Shown in pieces: positions 1 through 5,855 of a stretch of 6,348 nucleotides of DNA. Below the pieces are notes generated by a model. That model made no database searches and was not told the DNA's origin. It was given only the letters and a program-made list of their open reading frames with translations. Every line of letters starts with the position of its first letter. Position 1 is the first letter of the stretch. The stretch lies in the NCBI GenBank assembly GCA_035513295.1, contig DATKCH010000002.1, positions 1-6,348 of the forward strand. Reading direction: 5' to 3'. A program made the position numbers and the translations under genes. The stretch is from DATHRK01 sp035513295 (GTDB lineage: Bacteria; Gemmatimonadota; Gemmatimonadetes; Longimicrobiales; RSA9).

Positions 1-1
1 C

Positions 2-91
2 CTGGGATTCCTGGCGGCCTCGGTCTTTCTCGTGATCTGGGCGAGCAGGCCCCGGAAGTCCCCGCGCGGGCGAGGCGGAGGCGATTCGTAA
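2..91 (+). CDS. C-terminal end of an unidentified membrane protein (5' part outside window)
   Basis: An open frame enters from the left edge and stops at TAA 89-91, leaving 29 codons. The peptide begins with a hydrophobic run (LGFLAASVFLVIWAS), followed by a basic, glycine-rich tail (RPRKSPRGRGGGDS). This is the usual look of a final transmembrane helix followed by a cytoplasmic positively charged tail. Too little is present to name a family. It is supported as a gene end by the change in character at the stop, by the strong hairpin that starts 25 bases later, and by the converging gene beyond it. A chance open frame is possible in such GC-rich DNA, so confidence is moderate. Confidence 0.55.
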   Translation: MGFLAASVFLVIWASRPRKSPRGRGGGDS

Positions 92-115
92 ACCAGCCTC
101 CGTACACCAGGAGCG

Positions 116-163
116 CCGGGCGGCGGCGCGACCGCGAGACGCGGGCGAATCGCCGCCGCCCGG
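116..163. terminator. Hairpin between convergent genes, likely bidirectional terminator
   Basis: A 13-bp perfect inverted repeat (CCGGGCGGCGGCG at 116-128, its reverse complement at 151-163) encloses a 22-base loop. It lies between the plus-strand stop at 91 and the minus-strand DUF5996 stop at 218, where a shared terminator would be expected. There is no clear T-run on either side, so it is either a poor intrinsic terminator relying on stem strength or an RNA 3'-end stabiliser. Nothing else is evident in 92-217. Confidence 0.5.
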
Positions 164-217
164 TTCCCGGGACGGGCCGCCGGTCCGTGGGACATCTGCC
201 CCATCGACCCACCGCGC

Positions 218-1174
218 TCAGCGGATGGCGACCGCCGCCTCCAGGCGCCGCAGCTCGCGGTCCGGCCGCTCGAGCGACGCACGGTCCCACGCGGCCAGGT
301 CCGCCGCCGCCTCGTAGGTGCTCTGCAGAAAGTCCAACAACGCCGCGTCGGGATCGGCCGCCGACCTGACCGCCTCGTAGGGGAGGAAGAACTCCCGCAT
401 TTCCTCGCTCCAGAAGGCCGCTTCCGGCTCCACCGCGGCGTCCGAAAAACCGGCGGGGTTGGGGTACGCGTACGAGTAGAAGGCCGCGTCCATGTCCGGC
501 GAGCCCGGCCAGAAGCCGGCGCTGCTCGCCTCGTGCGAGTACGCCTCTCGGGTGACCCAGTCCGGGAGGTGAGGAAAGCCACCTGGATGCTCCGGTGCGC
601 GCCGCCCGCTGAACCTGGTGACCGCGAGGTCGGGCGCCCCCCAGAAGAAGTGGACGGGGCTGCTCTTGCCCACGAACCGGGCGCGGAACTGCTTGAACAC
701 GCGGTCCGCCTGCACCAGCGCCCGCCAGAAGCGCCGGGCCGCCTCGGCGTCGTAGTCGACGGGCGTCGTGTCCCTGTCGAAGGGAATCGCTTCCTGGACC
801 TCGTTGGGCGACGGGCGGATGACGACCGGCGCGCCCAGCGAGGCCAGCGTCTCCAGCACGCGGCCGTAGAAGCCGGCGACCGAGCCCGACTCGAGCGCCA
901 CGGACCCGGCGCCGCCGTCCACCTTGCGGATGTTCAACGACTCATCGAGGAAGTCGAACTCCATGTCGAAGACGCCGCCGGGGTGACCTATCGGAGATGA
1001 CGTGAGGCCGCGCGCGGACACGTAGAGGACGCTGTCCCACCAGTGGTTGACCACCGGCGCGCACATGAGCCGGACCTTGCCGACGATCTGGGTCCACATG
1101 TGGAGGGCGCGGAGCGTGTCGCTCCAGGAGGAGTAGGGGATCGCCGGCCAGTCCGGATGGTCGGGGCGGGTCAT
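218..1174 (-). CDS. DUF5996 family protein
   Basis: A 318-residue soluble protein of the uncharacterised DUF5996 family; its function is not known. The family's most recognisable blocks are all present: LHMWTQIVGKVRL at residues 24-36, NHWW at 43-46, YVSARGLTSSPI at 51-62, a SPVHFFWGAPDLAVTRFSGR block at 172-191, SHEASSAGFWPG at 213-224 and FYSYAYPNP at 232-240. The many conserved Trp, His and aromatic residues suggest a buried ligand or catalytic pocket, but this is inference. No signal peptide or membrane segment is visible, so it should be cytoplasmic. Length is about that expected of full family members, with no sign of damage. The ATG at 1174 is supported by a GGAGG ribosome binding site 8 bases upstream and by the WPAIPYSSW motif starting at residue 9, which is normally near the N-terminus. 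The gene stands alone; no neighbour gives a clue to its role. Confidence 0.93.
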   Translation of the reverse strand: MTRPDHPDWPAIPYSSWSDTLRALHMWTQIVGKVRLMCAPVVNHWWDSVLYVSARGLTSSPIGHPGGVFDMEFDFLDESLNIRKVDGGAGSVALESGSVAGFYGRVLETLASLGAPVVIRPSPNEVQEAIPFDRDTTPVDYDAEAARRFWRALVQADRVFKQFRARFVGKSSPVHFFWGAPDLAVTRFSGRRAPEHPGGFPHLPDWVTREAYSHEASSAGFWPGSPDMDAAFYSYAYPNPAGFSDAAVEPEAAFWSEEMREFFLPYEAVRSAADPDAALLDFLQSTYEAAADLAAWDRASLERPDRELRRLEAAVAIR

Positions 1175-1182
1175 GCTGGCAG

Positions 1183-1187
1183 CCTCC
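1183..1187 (-). promoter_or_regulatory. Ribosome binding site of the DUF5996 gene
   Basis: GGAGG on the minus strand, 8 bases before the ATG at 1174. It fixes the start of the DUF5996 gene. It is the clearest Shine-Dalgarno sequence in the window. Confidence 0.75.
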
Positions 1188-1292
1188 GGTTGCGGTACGT
1201 CTCGCTGTCACAACATGCGGCGGGCGTCAAGTCCCCGGCGCGCGCGGCGCGTCACCCTCGCCCGGTCCGCGGTGGACGACCGCCCCGGAAGA

Positions 1293-1325
1293 AGACCCGG
1301 GGCCGCTCGGCGCGACCCCGGGTCT
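1293..1325 (-). terminator. Rho-independent terminator of the TIG/Kelch lipoprotein gene
   Basis: A 10-bp perfect stem (AGACCCGGGG at 1293-1302, CCCCGGGTCT at 1316-1325) can be extended past one C-A mismatch by three more pairs, leaving a 5-base loop. Read on the minus strand it starts 30 bases after the TAG of the lipoprotein gene at 1356-1358 and is followed by TCTTCC, a modest pyrimidine tract. Position and orientation fit termination of that gene and insulation of the DUF5996 gene downstream. The rest of the gap (1175-1292) shows no convincing promoter. Confidence 0.7.
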
Positions 1326-1355
1326 GACTTCCCGCCTCCGGAGTGCCGGGTCCGG

Positions 1356-3074
1356 CTAGTAGAACACCACCGCGTCGGAGGGCTGGCCCTCGGCGTCGCG
1401 GCTCGCGCCGCCCAGCACGAGAACGTGCCCCGTCCCATCGCCCTCCAGGAAGGTCACGGCGGCCTGGTTGTACAGCGAGATGCCGATCTCCGCCGCGATG
1501 ATCTCGGAGCCTGTGGCTCCGTTCCAGGGGTCGGTCGTTCCGTCGTTGTTGAGAAGCGCGAACGCATTCTCACTCGACCCCGGCTGGCCGGCGTAGACGC
1601 CGGACGTGGTGAACAGCGCTCCCCCCGCGAAGATCGCGCTGTGCTTGCTGCGAGCCTTCGCCATCGATTCGGTCGCGGTCCAGCCCGTCGCGAGGTCGCC
1701 CGTACGAACGCTGATGCGGGCGAAATGCACCGCGGCCGTTTCCGTCCCGCTCAGGCCCGCGGCGACCGGATCGACCGTGCCGGCGTCGCCGCCGATGACG
1801 TGCAGGAACGGTCCGAAGCCGATCTGCGCGTGGTGCGCCCTGGGGCCGGGTAGGGTTCCAATCGATTCCCAGGCGCCCAGCGTTCCGTCTTCGGCGATGG
1901 CCGCGCGGTAGACGGCGTCGGTGGGCGCGTTGGCCGAATCCGCTCCGCCGGTCAGGTACATGAACCCGCGGAACAACGTCGCGTCCGCCGAGTGGAGCGG
2001 CCGAGGCAGCGGGCTCGTGGGCACCCAGGAGCCGACCGAGCCGTCCAGACCGACGCGCGCCATCCACACGTCGTCCGCCGCGACGCCCGCGGTGTCCACG
2101 CCCCCGATCACGTACAGGAAGCCGCCCGTCGTGGCGGTGTCCAGCGCGGAGGTGAATGCCGTCGCCGCCACCAGCGTGTGATAGGCGCGCCCGGCCGGAA
2201 GCGGCGCCGCCATGCTCCAGCCGCCGCTAAGCTCGCCGGATTCCTGGACCGTCGATGCGTAGACCGCGTCCGTGGCGACGTCGAGCGTGTCGGCGCCGCC
2301 GACCGTGAAGACGTGATTGCCGGGCGCCGGCCCGTCCTCGATCGGCACGAACACGGCGCCGAGGGCCTGCAGCGGCTGCGGGAGCGATGCCGTCTGCGTC
2401 CAGTTGATCAGGCTCGGGCTGAACACGCCGCTCTGGATGATGCGGAATTCGATCGAGTCGCTCGCGCCGGTGACCGTCTCGACCCAGACCAGGGACGTGT
2501 CGGCGGTCTCCTGAGGGACCTGGGTGACGATGAACGAGTCGTTCCAGTCCTCGTTCGCATCCAGGATCGGCGCCGCCACGGCCGAGCCGTCCCCGGCCCG
2601 GAAGAACACGTTCCCCTGGGCCAGTGGCAGGCTGTCGCCGAACGCCGCGCCCTCGATGATCACGGTCATGCCCCGCAGCCCGGTGGGCCGGGACACACCG
2701 TTGATCCGAAACGCTTCGGGGCCGACCACGGTGAACACGCTGTCCAGGACCGCCGATCCGGCGCCGCTATTCACGACGCGGATGTCGTAGGTGCGGCCAA
2801 GCGTGAGCCCCGCCGGCGCCAGAGCGAACGCGGCGCCGCCTTCCAGCGCCACTCTCGGCGATTCGATGTCGTCGAAGAAGACCGTCACGTCGGTCGCGTC
2901 GAACCCCTGTCCGTCGATGCGCACTTCCGTGCCGGAAGTACCTACCGTCGGCGAGATCGAAACGAGATCGGGAGGAGCCGTGATCGGATCCGAGCCGTCG
3001 TCCCCGCAGGCCGCGACTCCGACGAGCAGCACCGCCAGGACGCCCCCCACACACTTCCGCACACACACCGGCAT
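1356..3074 (-). CDS. TIG-domain and Kelch-repeat lipoprotein
   Basis: A 572-residue predicted lipoprotein. Residues 1-22 form a lipoprotein signal (basic n-region, hydrophobic LAVLLVGV core) with lipobox VAAC; Cys23 would be lipidated, and Gly-Asp-Asp follows. Two immunoglobulin-like TIG/IPT domains come next: about 35-118 (ISPTVGTSGTEVRIDGQGF is the classic start) and about 119-213 (GLRGMTVIIEGAAFGD). Residues 220-572 form a Kelch-like beta-propeller of about six blades. Each has a Trp (225, 286, 350, 402, 465, 517) and most have a Gly-Gly pair (259, 324, 376, 428, 555), with Asp-Ala/Asp-Val-Tyr/Trp after them. The fifth blade is degenerate (TSG replaces GG at 490-492). Such proteins usually bind partners or polymers at the cell surface; no catalytic site is visible. 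The frame stays open upstream to 3206, but ATG 3074 is preferred because it begins the signal peptide and follows an AGGGG ribosome binding site. It is flanked by terminators and is probably monocistronic. Confidence 0.9.
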   Translation of the reverse strand: MPVCVRKCVGGVLAVLLVGVAACGDDGSDPITAPPDLVSISPTVGTSGTEVRIDGQGFDATDVTVFFDDIESPRVALEGGAAFALAPAGLTLGRTYDIRVVNSGAGSAVLDSVFTVVGPEAFRINGVSRPTGLRGMTVIIEGAAFGDSLPLAQGNVFFRAGDGSAVAAPILDANEDWNDSFIVTQVPQETADTSLVWVETVTGASDSIEFRIIQSGVFSPSLINWTQTASLPQPLQALGAVFVPIEDGPAPGNHVFTVGGADTLDVATDAVYASTVQESGELSGGWSMAAPLPAGRAYHTLVAATAFTSALDTATTGGFLYVIGGVDTAGVAADDVWMARVGLDGSVGSWVPTSPLPRPLHSADATLFRGFMYLTGGADSANAPTDAVYRAAIAEDGTLGAWESIGTLPGPRAHHAQIGFGPFLHVIGGDAGTVDPVAAGLSGTETAAVHFARISVRTGDLATGWTATESMAKARSKHSAIFAGGALFTTSGVYAGQPGSSENAFALLNNDGTTDPWNGATGSEIIAAEIGISLYNQAAVTFLEGDGTGHVLVLGGASRDAEGQPSDAVVFY

Positions 3075-3252
3075 TGGATTACCCCTGCTTGCCTGTCCCG
3101 GGGAGACGGGACTGAACCCCAGAGACGATCCGCAGCCCCGCAGCGTCACACCCTGGAATCTCGAGGGAGCATCGGGGGGGGATTCCCGCCATGCCCGGCG
3201 AGGCACCAGGGGGGCTTCTGCGGCTCTCGGCCGATGCGAAAAGGCGCGAAAA
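3075..3252 (-). other. Leader and presumed promoter region of the lipoprotein gene
   Basis: This 178-base gap separates the operon terminator from the lipoprotein start and must hold the lipoprotein promoter if the terminator works. No convincing -35/-10 pair was found by eye. It contains a small perfect hairpin close to the ribosome binding site (GTCCCG and CGGGAC arms at 3095-3100 and 3107-3112, 6-base loop). It also has two G homopolymers on the plus strand: eight G at 3174-3181 and six at 3209-3214. No riboswitch family was recognised. Confidence 0.4.
3082..3086 (-). promoter_or_regulatory. Ribosome binding site deciding the lipoprotein start
   Basis: AGGGG on the minus strand, 7 bases before ATG 3074. 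It supports the start that yields a clean lipoprotein signal over the in-frame start 44 codons upstream, which would put a polar, Pro/Arg/Ser-rich leader before the signal peptide. Confidence 0.65.
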
Positions 3253-3282
3253 AGCCCCGCGACCCGATCGGGTCGCGGGGCT
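3249..3282 (-). terminator. Strong Rho-independent terminator ending the CBM48/sigma operon
   Basis: A perfect 30-base palindrome at 3253-3282, with half-site AGCCCCGCGACCCGA and its exact complement adjoining, can fold into a stem of about 13 pairs with a 4-base loop. On the minus strand it begins 3 bases after the TGA of the helical-repeat protein and runs straight into TTTTT (3253-3249). This is a textbook intrinsic terminator in the minus direction. The plus direction lacks a T-run. Confidence 0.92.
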
Positions 3283-3285
3283 CGT

Positions 3286-3933
3286 TCACGGGGAGAGAGC
3301 GGGCTGGTTCCCCCGCCTCCCGGGCGGGTTACCCGATTTTCCCGGCGGTCCGTTCTTCTCCGCTCCGGGTGTGGGCAAGCCAGCGGGCGGGCCGCGCTGC
3401 CCGGCCCTGCCGAGCCCGAAGCCCTGGCCGCGCGCCTGGGAGGGCAGGCCGACCAGGTCGTCCGGCCCTCGCGCCAGCGCCGCGAGCACGCGGTCGAGGG
3501 CGTTCTGGGGGGCGACGCCCATCCCCACGAGCTCCGTCAGGACGGCGACCGCGACGCCGAGGCGTTCTCTGGGCGCGCTGCGAGCGACCTCGGCTAGGTG
3601 CTCTCCGTCGACGCCCGCCAGCAGCGCGTCGGCGCCCAGCGACAGGTCCCCGTCGGACACGCCGTCCTCGGGCCCCTGGGCGCCGGCCATCAAGGCCGTC
3701 GCCTGCTGCAGCGCCGCGAGCCGCTGCTCCACCGCGGCGGCGATGCGCGCCGTCGCAATGCCCTTGGCGCGACCCTCGGCGATCTTGCTCTCGAGCAGGT
3801 CAACCGGTACGCCCGCCTCGGCCGCCCGTTGCAACGCCGCGGCGAGACGCTGCTCGGGGTCCTGACCGTGCAGGGCTCCGGCGCTCGCGACCAACAGCGC
3901 CGCGGCGAGGATGTGGATCTTCAAGTGTCTCAT
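3286..3933 (-). CDS. Secreted Ala-rich helical-repeat protein, last gene of the ECF sigma operon
   Basis: A 215-residue predicted exported protein of unknown function. Residues 1-23 form a signal peptide (MRHLKIHILAAALLVASAGA, then LHGQ). Residues 26-155 are Ala/Leu/Arg-rich and predicted helical. A short unit recurs as AGVPVDLLESKIAEG (40-54), KGIATARIAAAVEQR (57-71) and MGVAPQNALDRVLAAL (138-153): Gly-Val/Ile, a short turn, then an amphipathic helix. An acidic stretch (PEDGVSDGD, 88-96) divides the two halves. Residues 168-215 are a Gly/Pro-rich basic tail, probably disordered. From memory, similar unnamed proteins follow ECF sigma genes in Gemmatimonadota; this is recall, not a search. No zinc finger, transmembrane anchor or enzyme motif is visible, so it is not a typical anti-sigma factor. 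The frame is open to 4032, overlapping the sigma gene by 11 bases, but ATG 3933 is chosen because it begins the signal peptide. Its ribosome binding site is weak (GTGAG). Confidence 0.82.
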   Translation of the reverse strand: MRHLKIHILAAALLVASAGALHGQDPEQRLAAALQRAAEAGVPVDLLESKIAEGRAKGIATARIAAAVEQRLAALQQATALMAGAQGPEDGVSDGDLSLGADALLAGVDGEHLAEVARSAPRERLGVAVAVLTELVGMGVAPQNALDRVLAALARGPDDLVGLPSQARGQGFGLGRAGQRGPPAGLPTPGAEKNGPPGKSGNPPGRRGNQPALSP

Positions 3934-3960
3934 TTTCTCACGCGTTCGGCACCCGCCAGC

Positions 3961-4002
3961 CCCCCGCTTTCGGGATTCCGAGATAATGACGGATGCGGGG
4001 GC
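3961..4002 (-). other. Hairpin in the sigma/secreted-protein gap
   Basis: A 7-bp perfect inverted repeat (CCCCCGC at 3961-3967, GCGGGGG at 3996-4002) lies in the 88-base gap, with a small inner CGG/CCG pairing at 3971-3980. In the minus-strand transcript it sits 27 bases before the secreted-protein start. It could change relative expression of the two genes by partial termination, RNA processing or RNA stability. No T-run follows, so a complete terminator is unlikely. Confidence 0.4.
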
Positions 4003-4026
4003 CGGTTGGTCACACGAAAAGTTACA
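4001..4026 (-). promoter_or_regulatory. Possible ECF-type promoter before the secreted-protein gene
   Basis: On the minus strand TGTAAC (4026-4021), which overlaps the TAA stop of the sigma gene, is followed after 16 bases by CGGC (4004-4001). ECF promoters commonly have an AAC-containing -35 and a CGTC-like -10 at 16-17 bases, so this is one base from a common form. It would start transcription about 60 bases before the secreted-protein ATG and could be the sigma factor's own target. The -10 is imperfect and one match of this size can arise by chance. Confidence 0.25.
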
Positions 4027-4591
4027 CATCATCGTCCACCCCCATCGCTCGTAGCTCCTCGCGTAGCGCTTCGCGCGCCCTGTGGACGCGCATCTTCATG
4101 GCGCTGACGGAGGCGTCGGCCAGCTCGGCCATCTCCTCGTAGCTGCGTCCCTCCAGATGTTTCATGAGGAAAGCGTCGCGCATCTCGGCCGACAGGTTGC
4201 CGAGCGCCGTGTCCAGCTTGTCGCGAAGCTCCGACAGGTGCGCGCTGACACCCGGGTTGTCCTTGTGGGCCGCCAGGTTGGCGGTCTCGATCGGCACCGA
4301 TCGGCGGCGGATGTTCTTGACGTGGTCGAGCGCGCGGTTGCGGAGGATCCGGAAGACCCACAGCCCGAACCGCTCCGGGTCCCGGCATTCCCCGAGCCGG
4401 CGGTAGGCCACGATGAAGGCGTCCTGCACCAGGTCCTGGGCGGTGTCCGCGTCGCGCGTCATCCCGGTCGCGTGATGGAAGAGCCCGCGCTGATGCCGGC
4501 GGATCAGCTCTCCGTAGCTGTCCGCGTCGCCCGCGCGCACGCGCGCCACCAGATCTCCGTCGGTCGCCGCGTCCCGTTTCGCCACCCTCAC
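4022..4591 (-). CDS. ECF (extracytoplasmic function) RNA polymerase sigma factor
   Basis: A 189-residue sigma-70 family protein with only regions 2 and 4, the ECF layout and usual size. Region 2 covers about residues 24-97: FHHATGMTRDADTAQDLVQD leads into the core-binding helix 2.2 (QDAFIVAYRRL), then FGLWVFRILRNRALDHVKN for the -10-binding part. Residues 98-120 are a linker. Region 4 covers about 125-182, with GNLSAEMRDAFLMKHLEGRS and the helix-turn-helix YEEMAELADASVSAMKMRVH, then RAREALREEL. It directs RNA polymerase to a small regulon, usually for envelope or stress responses. The GTG at 4591 is the likely start, with GTG at 4585 as an equally possible alternative. The gene follows the beta-barrel gene by 15 bases, so it is almost certainly cotranscribed. 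No classical zinc-finger anti-sigma gene is beside it; the upstream membrane CBM48-like protein is a candidate partner by inference. The subgroup was not assigned. Confidence 0.95.
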   Translation of the reverse strand: MRVAKRDAATDGDLVARVRAGDADSYGELIRRHQRGLFHHATGMTRDADTAQDLVQDAFIVAYRRLGECRDPERFGLWVFRILRNRALDHVKNIRRRSVPIETANLAAHKDNPGVSAHLSELRDKLDTALGNLSAEMRDAFLMKHLEGRSYEEMAELADASVSAMKMRVHRAREALREELRAMGVDDDV

Positions 4592-4606
4592 CCCCGCTTC
4601 GCCAAC

Positions 4607-5833
4607 TCACTCGTCCACGATCAGCACGGCGACCCAACCGCCCATGCCGTCATCGATGCGCCCGGGCGTACCCTCGGGGACGAACCACTCGCCCCCCGCG
4701 TCCACGAACGCGTAGTGGTACACCCCCGGGGGCAGCCGCGCCCGGTATACCCATTCCTCGCCCTCGAGCCGCATCGGGCGGGGCTCCCACGCTGTGAAGT
4801 CCCCCGCCACCGAGACCGGACCGGTCACGTCGGCGCTCAGGCGCAGCTCCGTCTCGCCAGCGGCCGACTGGACGGGAATGGCCACCTCCCCGACCAGCGA
4901 GCCCTTCGGGGAGGGCCCCAGCATCACGGAGGCCCCGAGGCTCCAGGTGGTCCGGTCGTCGCTCAAGTACAGGGGATCGAACGCCTCGCGCCGTATGCCC
5001 GCCCGGATCCAGGCGCGATCGGCCACGCGCAACGCGCCCCCGGCGTCCCAGGGCGTCGTCTCGATGAAATCGTTCAACCACGTCCCGACGGACGCCCAGC
5101 CGGAGATCCGTCCGCTCGCGCCGTACGCCCTCGCCTCCATCAGGGTGTAGCCGGCCTCCTCGGCGAAGAGGTGCCTCACGGAGCCAACGAGTTCGACCGG
5201 AGACCTCTCCGGCGTCACCATGACGAAGCCTTCCGCGACGCCCACCGTCCGGGTGAAGTCCGTGTCCGCCGCGCCGAATCCGCTGTAATACACCTGCGCG
5301 CCGCCGGAGATGCCGACCTCCAGGACCGGACTCGCGCGATAGGAGAGCACCGGCAGGACGTCGCCGCCCGCGCCCACGCCGGACGAAAGCCCGGTCGGGT
5401 CGTCCTGGCCGTACACCCGGGCGCCGATGTCCACGCCCGCGGTCCAGTCGCCCCGCACCGCACGAGGCATCGCGGCGCCCCACACCCCGCCCCAGAGCGG
5501 ATCGTCGCCGGACACGGCCGGGGACAGGGAGGCGCCGAACCACACGGCCGGGCGCGAGTACTGCACCCCGAGGACGAGGTGGGATGTTTCGATATCGCGC
5601 GCCCCCACGTCGAACGTCGCGCGCCCGGCATCGAGCGAAGCCGTCCACCGCTGCGCCAGCACCGGGGCGGCGCTGAAGGAGTGCCCACCGAGCACCAGCG
5701 CCGCGACGATCAGGGCGCCCGGCCACCAGGCCCGGGCCCGCGATGACGGCCGTGGCCGGACGCGCGAAAGCGCCCCGAACGCCGGATGGAGCCGGGTTCG
5801 CGGCGCTGCCGCAGTCGACCGGTTGGCGGCCAT
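4607..5833 (-). CDS. Predicted outer-membrane beta-barrel protein with C-terminal AMPK/CBM48-like domain
   Basis: A 408-residue exported protein. Residues 1-37 are an unusually long, Arg-rich, proline-containing n-region; 38-60 are the hydrophobic signal core ending VLA before Gln61, a likely signal peptidase I site. Residues 61-320 alternate polar and hydrophobic residues with many Gly, Trp and Tyr and short turns (Asp-Asp, Gly-Asp), as in an outer-membrane beta-barrel of about a dozen strands; this is a by-eye judgement. Residues about 327-406 match the AMPK-beta/isoamylase N-terminal (CBM48-like) fold: VAGDFTAWEP at 342-351, PPGVYHYAFVDAGGEWFVP at 368-386 and RIDDGMGG at 392-399. The two sugar-stacking Trp positions are kept (349, 383). 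ATG 5833 is the only reasonable start codon before the signal core; its ribosome binding site is weak (AGGC about 10 bases upstream). It starts 22 bases after the preceding gene's stop, in one operon with that gene and the sigma gene. The natural ligand is unknown. Confidence 0.85.
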   Translation of the reverse strand: MAANRSTAAAPRTRLHPAFGALSRVRPRPSSRARAWWPGALIVAALVLGGHSFSAAPVLAQRWTASLDAGRATFDVGARDIETSHLVLGVQYSRPAVWFGASLSPAVSGDDPLWGGVWGAAMPRAVRGDWTAGVDIGARVYGQDDPTGLSSGVGAGGDVLPVLSYRASPVLEVGISGGAQVYYSGFGAADTDFTRTVGVAEGFVMVTPERSPVELVGSVRHLFAEEAGYTLMEARAYGASGRISGWASVGTWLNDFIETTPWDAGGALRVADRAWIRAGIRREAFDPLYLSDDRTTWSLGASVMLGPSPKGSLVGEVAIPVQSAAGETELRLSADVTGPVSVAGDFTAWEPRPMRLEGEEWVYRARLPPGVYHYAFVDAGGEWFVPEGTPGRIDDGMGGWVAVLIVDE

Positions 5834-5855
5834 CGGGCCGTTGCCTAACGCGGCC

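Noticed and set aside
3075..3206. Upstream in-frame start of the lipoprotein at 3206
   Set aside because: The extra 44 residues are polar and Pro/Arg/Ser-rich and would bury the lipoprotein signal inside the protein. ATG 3074 has a ribosome binding site and gives a proper signal and lipobox.
3075..3252. Riboswitch or sigma-70 promoter before the lipoprotein
   Set aside because: Only a 6-bp hairpin and G-runs were seen; no known riboswitch core and no acceptable -35/-10 pair could be supported by eye.
3286..3933. Classical anti-sigma factor downstream of the sigma gene
   Set aside because: The protein has a cleavable-type signal peptide, no zinc-finger Cys/His motif and no membrane anchor after a cytoplasmic domain, so it cannot meet the sigma factor in the usual way.
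1992..3986. Long plus-strand open frame of 664 codons opposite the lipoprotein and secreted-protein genes
   Set aside because: Its product is Arg/Pro/Ala/Gly-rich with no domain logic, and it runs across two genes, an intergenic gap and a terminator. It is the open antisense frame expected in very GC-rich coding DNA.
3934..4032. Upstream in-frame start of the secreted protein at 4032, overlapping the sigma gene
   Set aside because: It would add 33 residues before an evident signal peptide and would translate the hairpin and possible promoter region.
4082..5746. Plus-strand open frame of 554 codons opposite the sigma and beta-barrel genes
   Set aside because: The composition is His/Arg/Pro-rich and unlike a folded protein, while the opposite strand has two recognisable proteins. 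It is a shadow frame.
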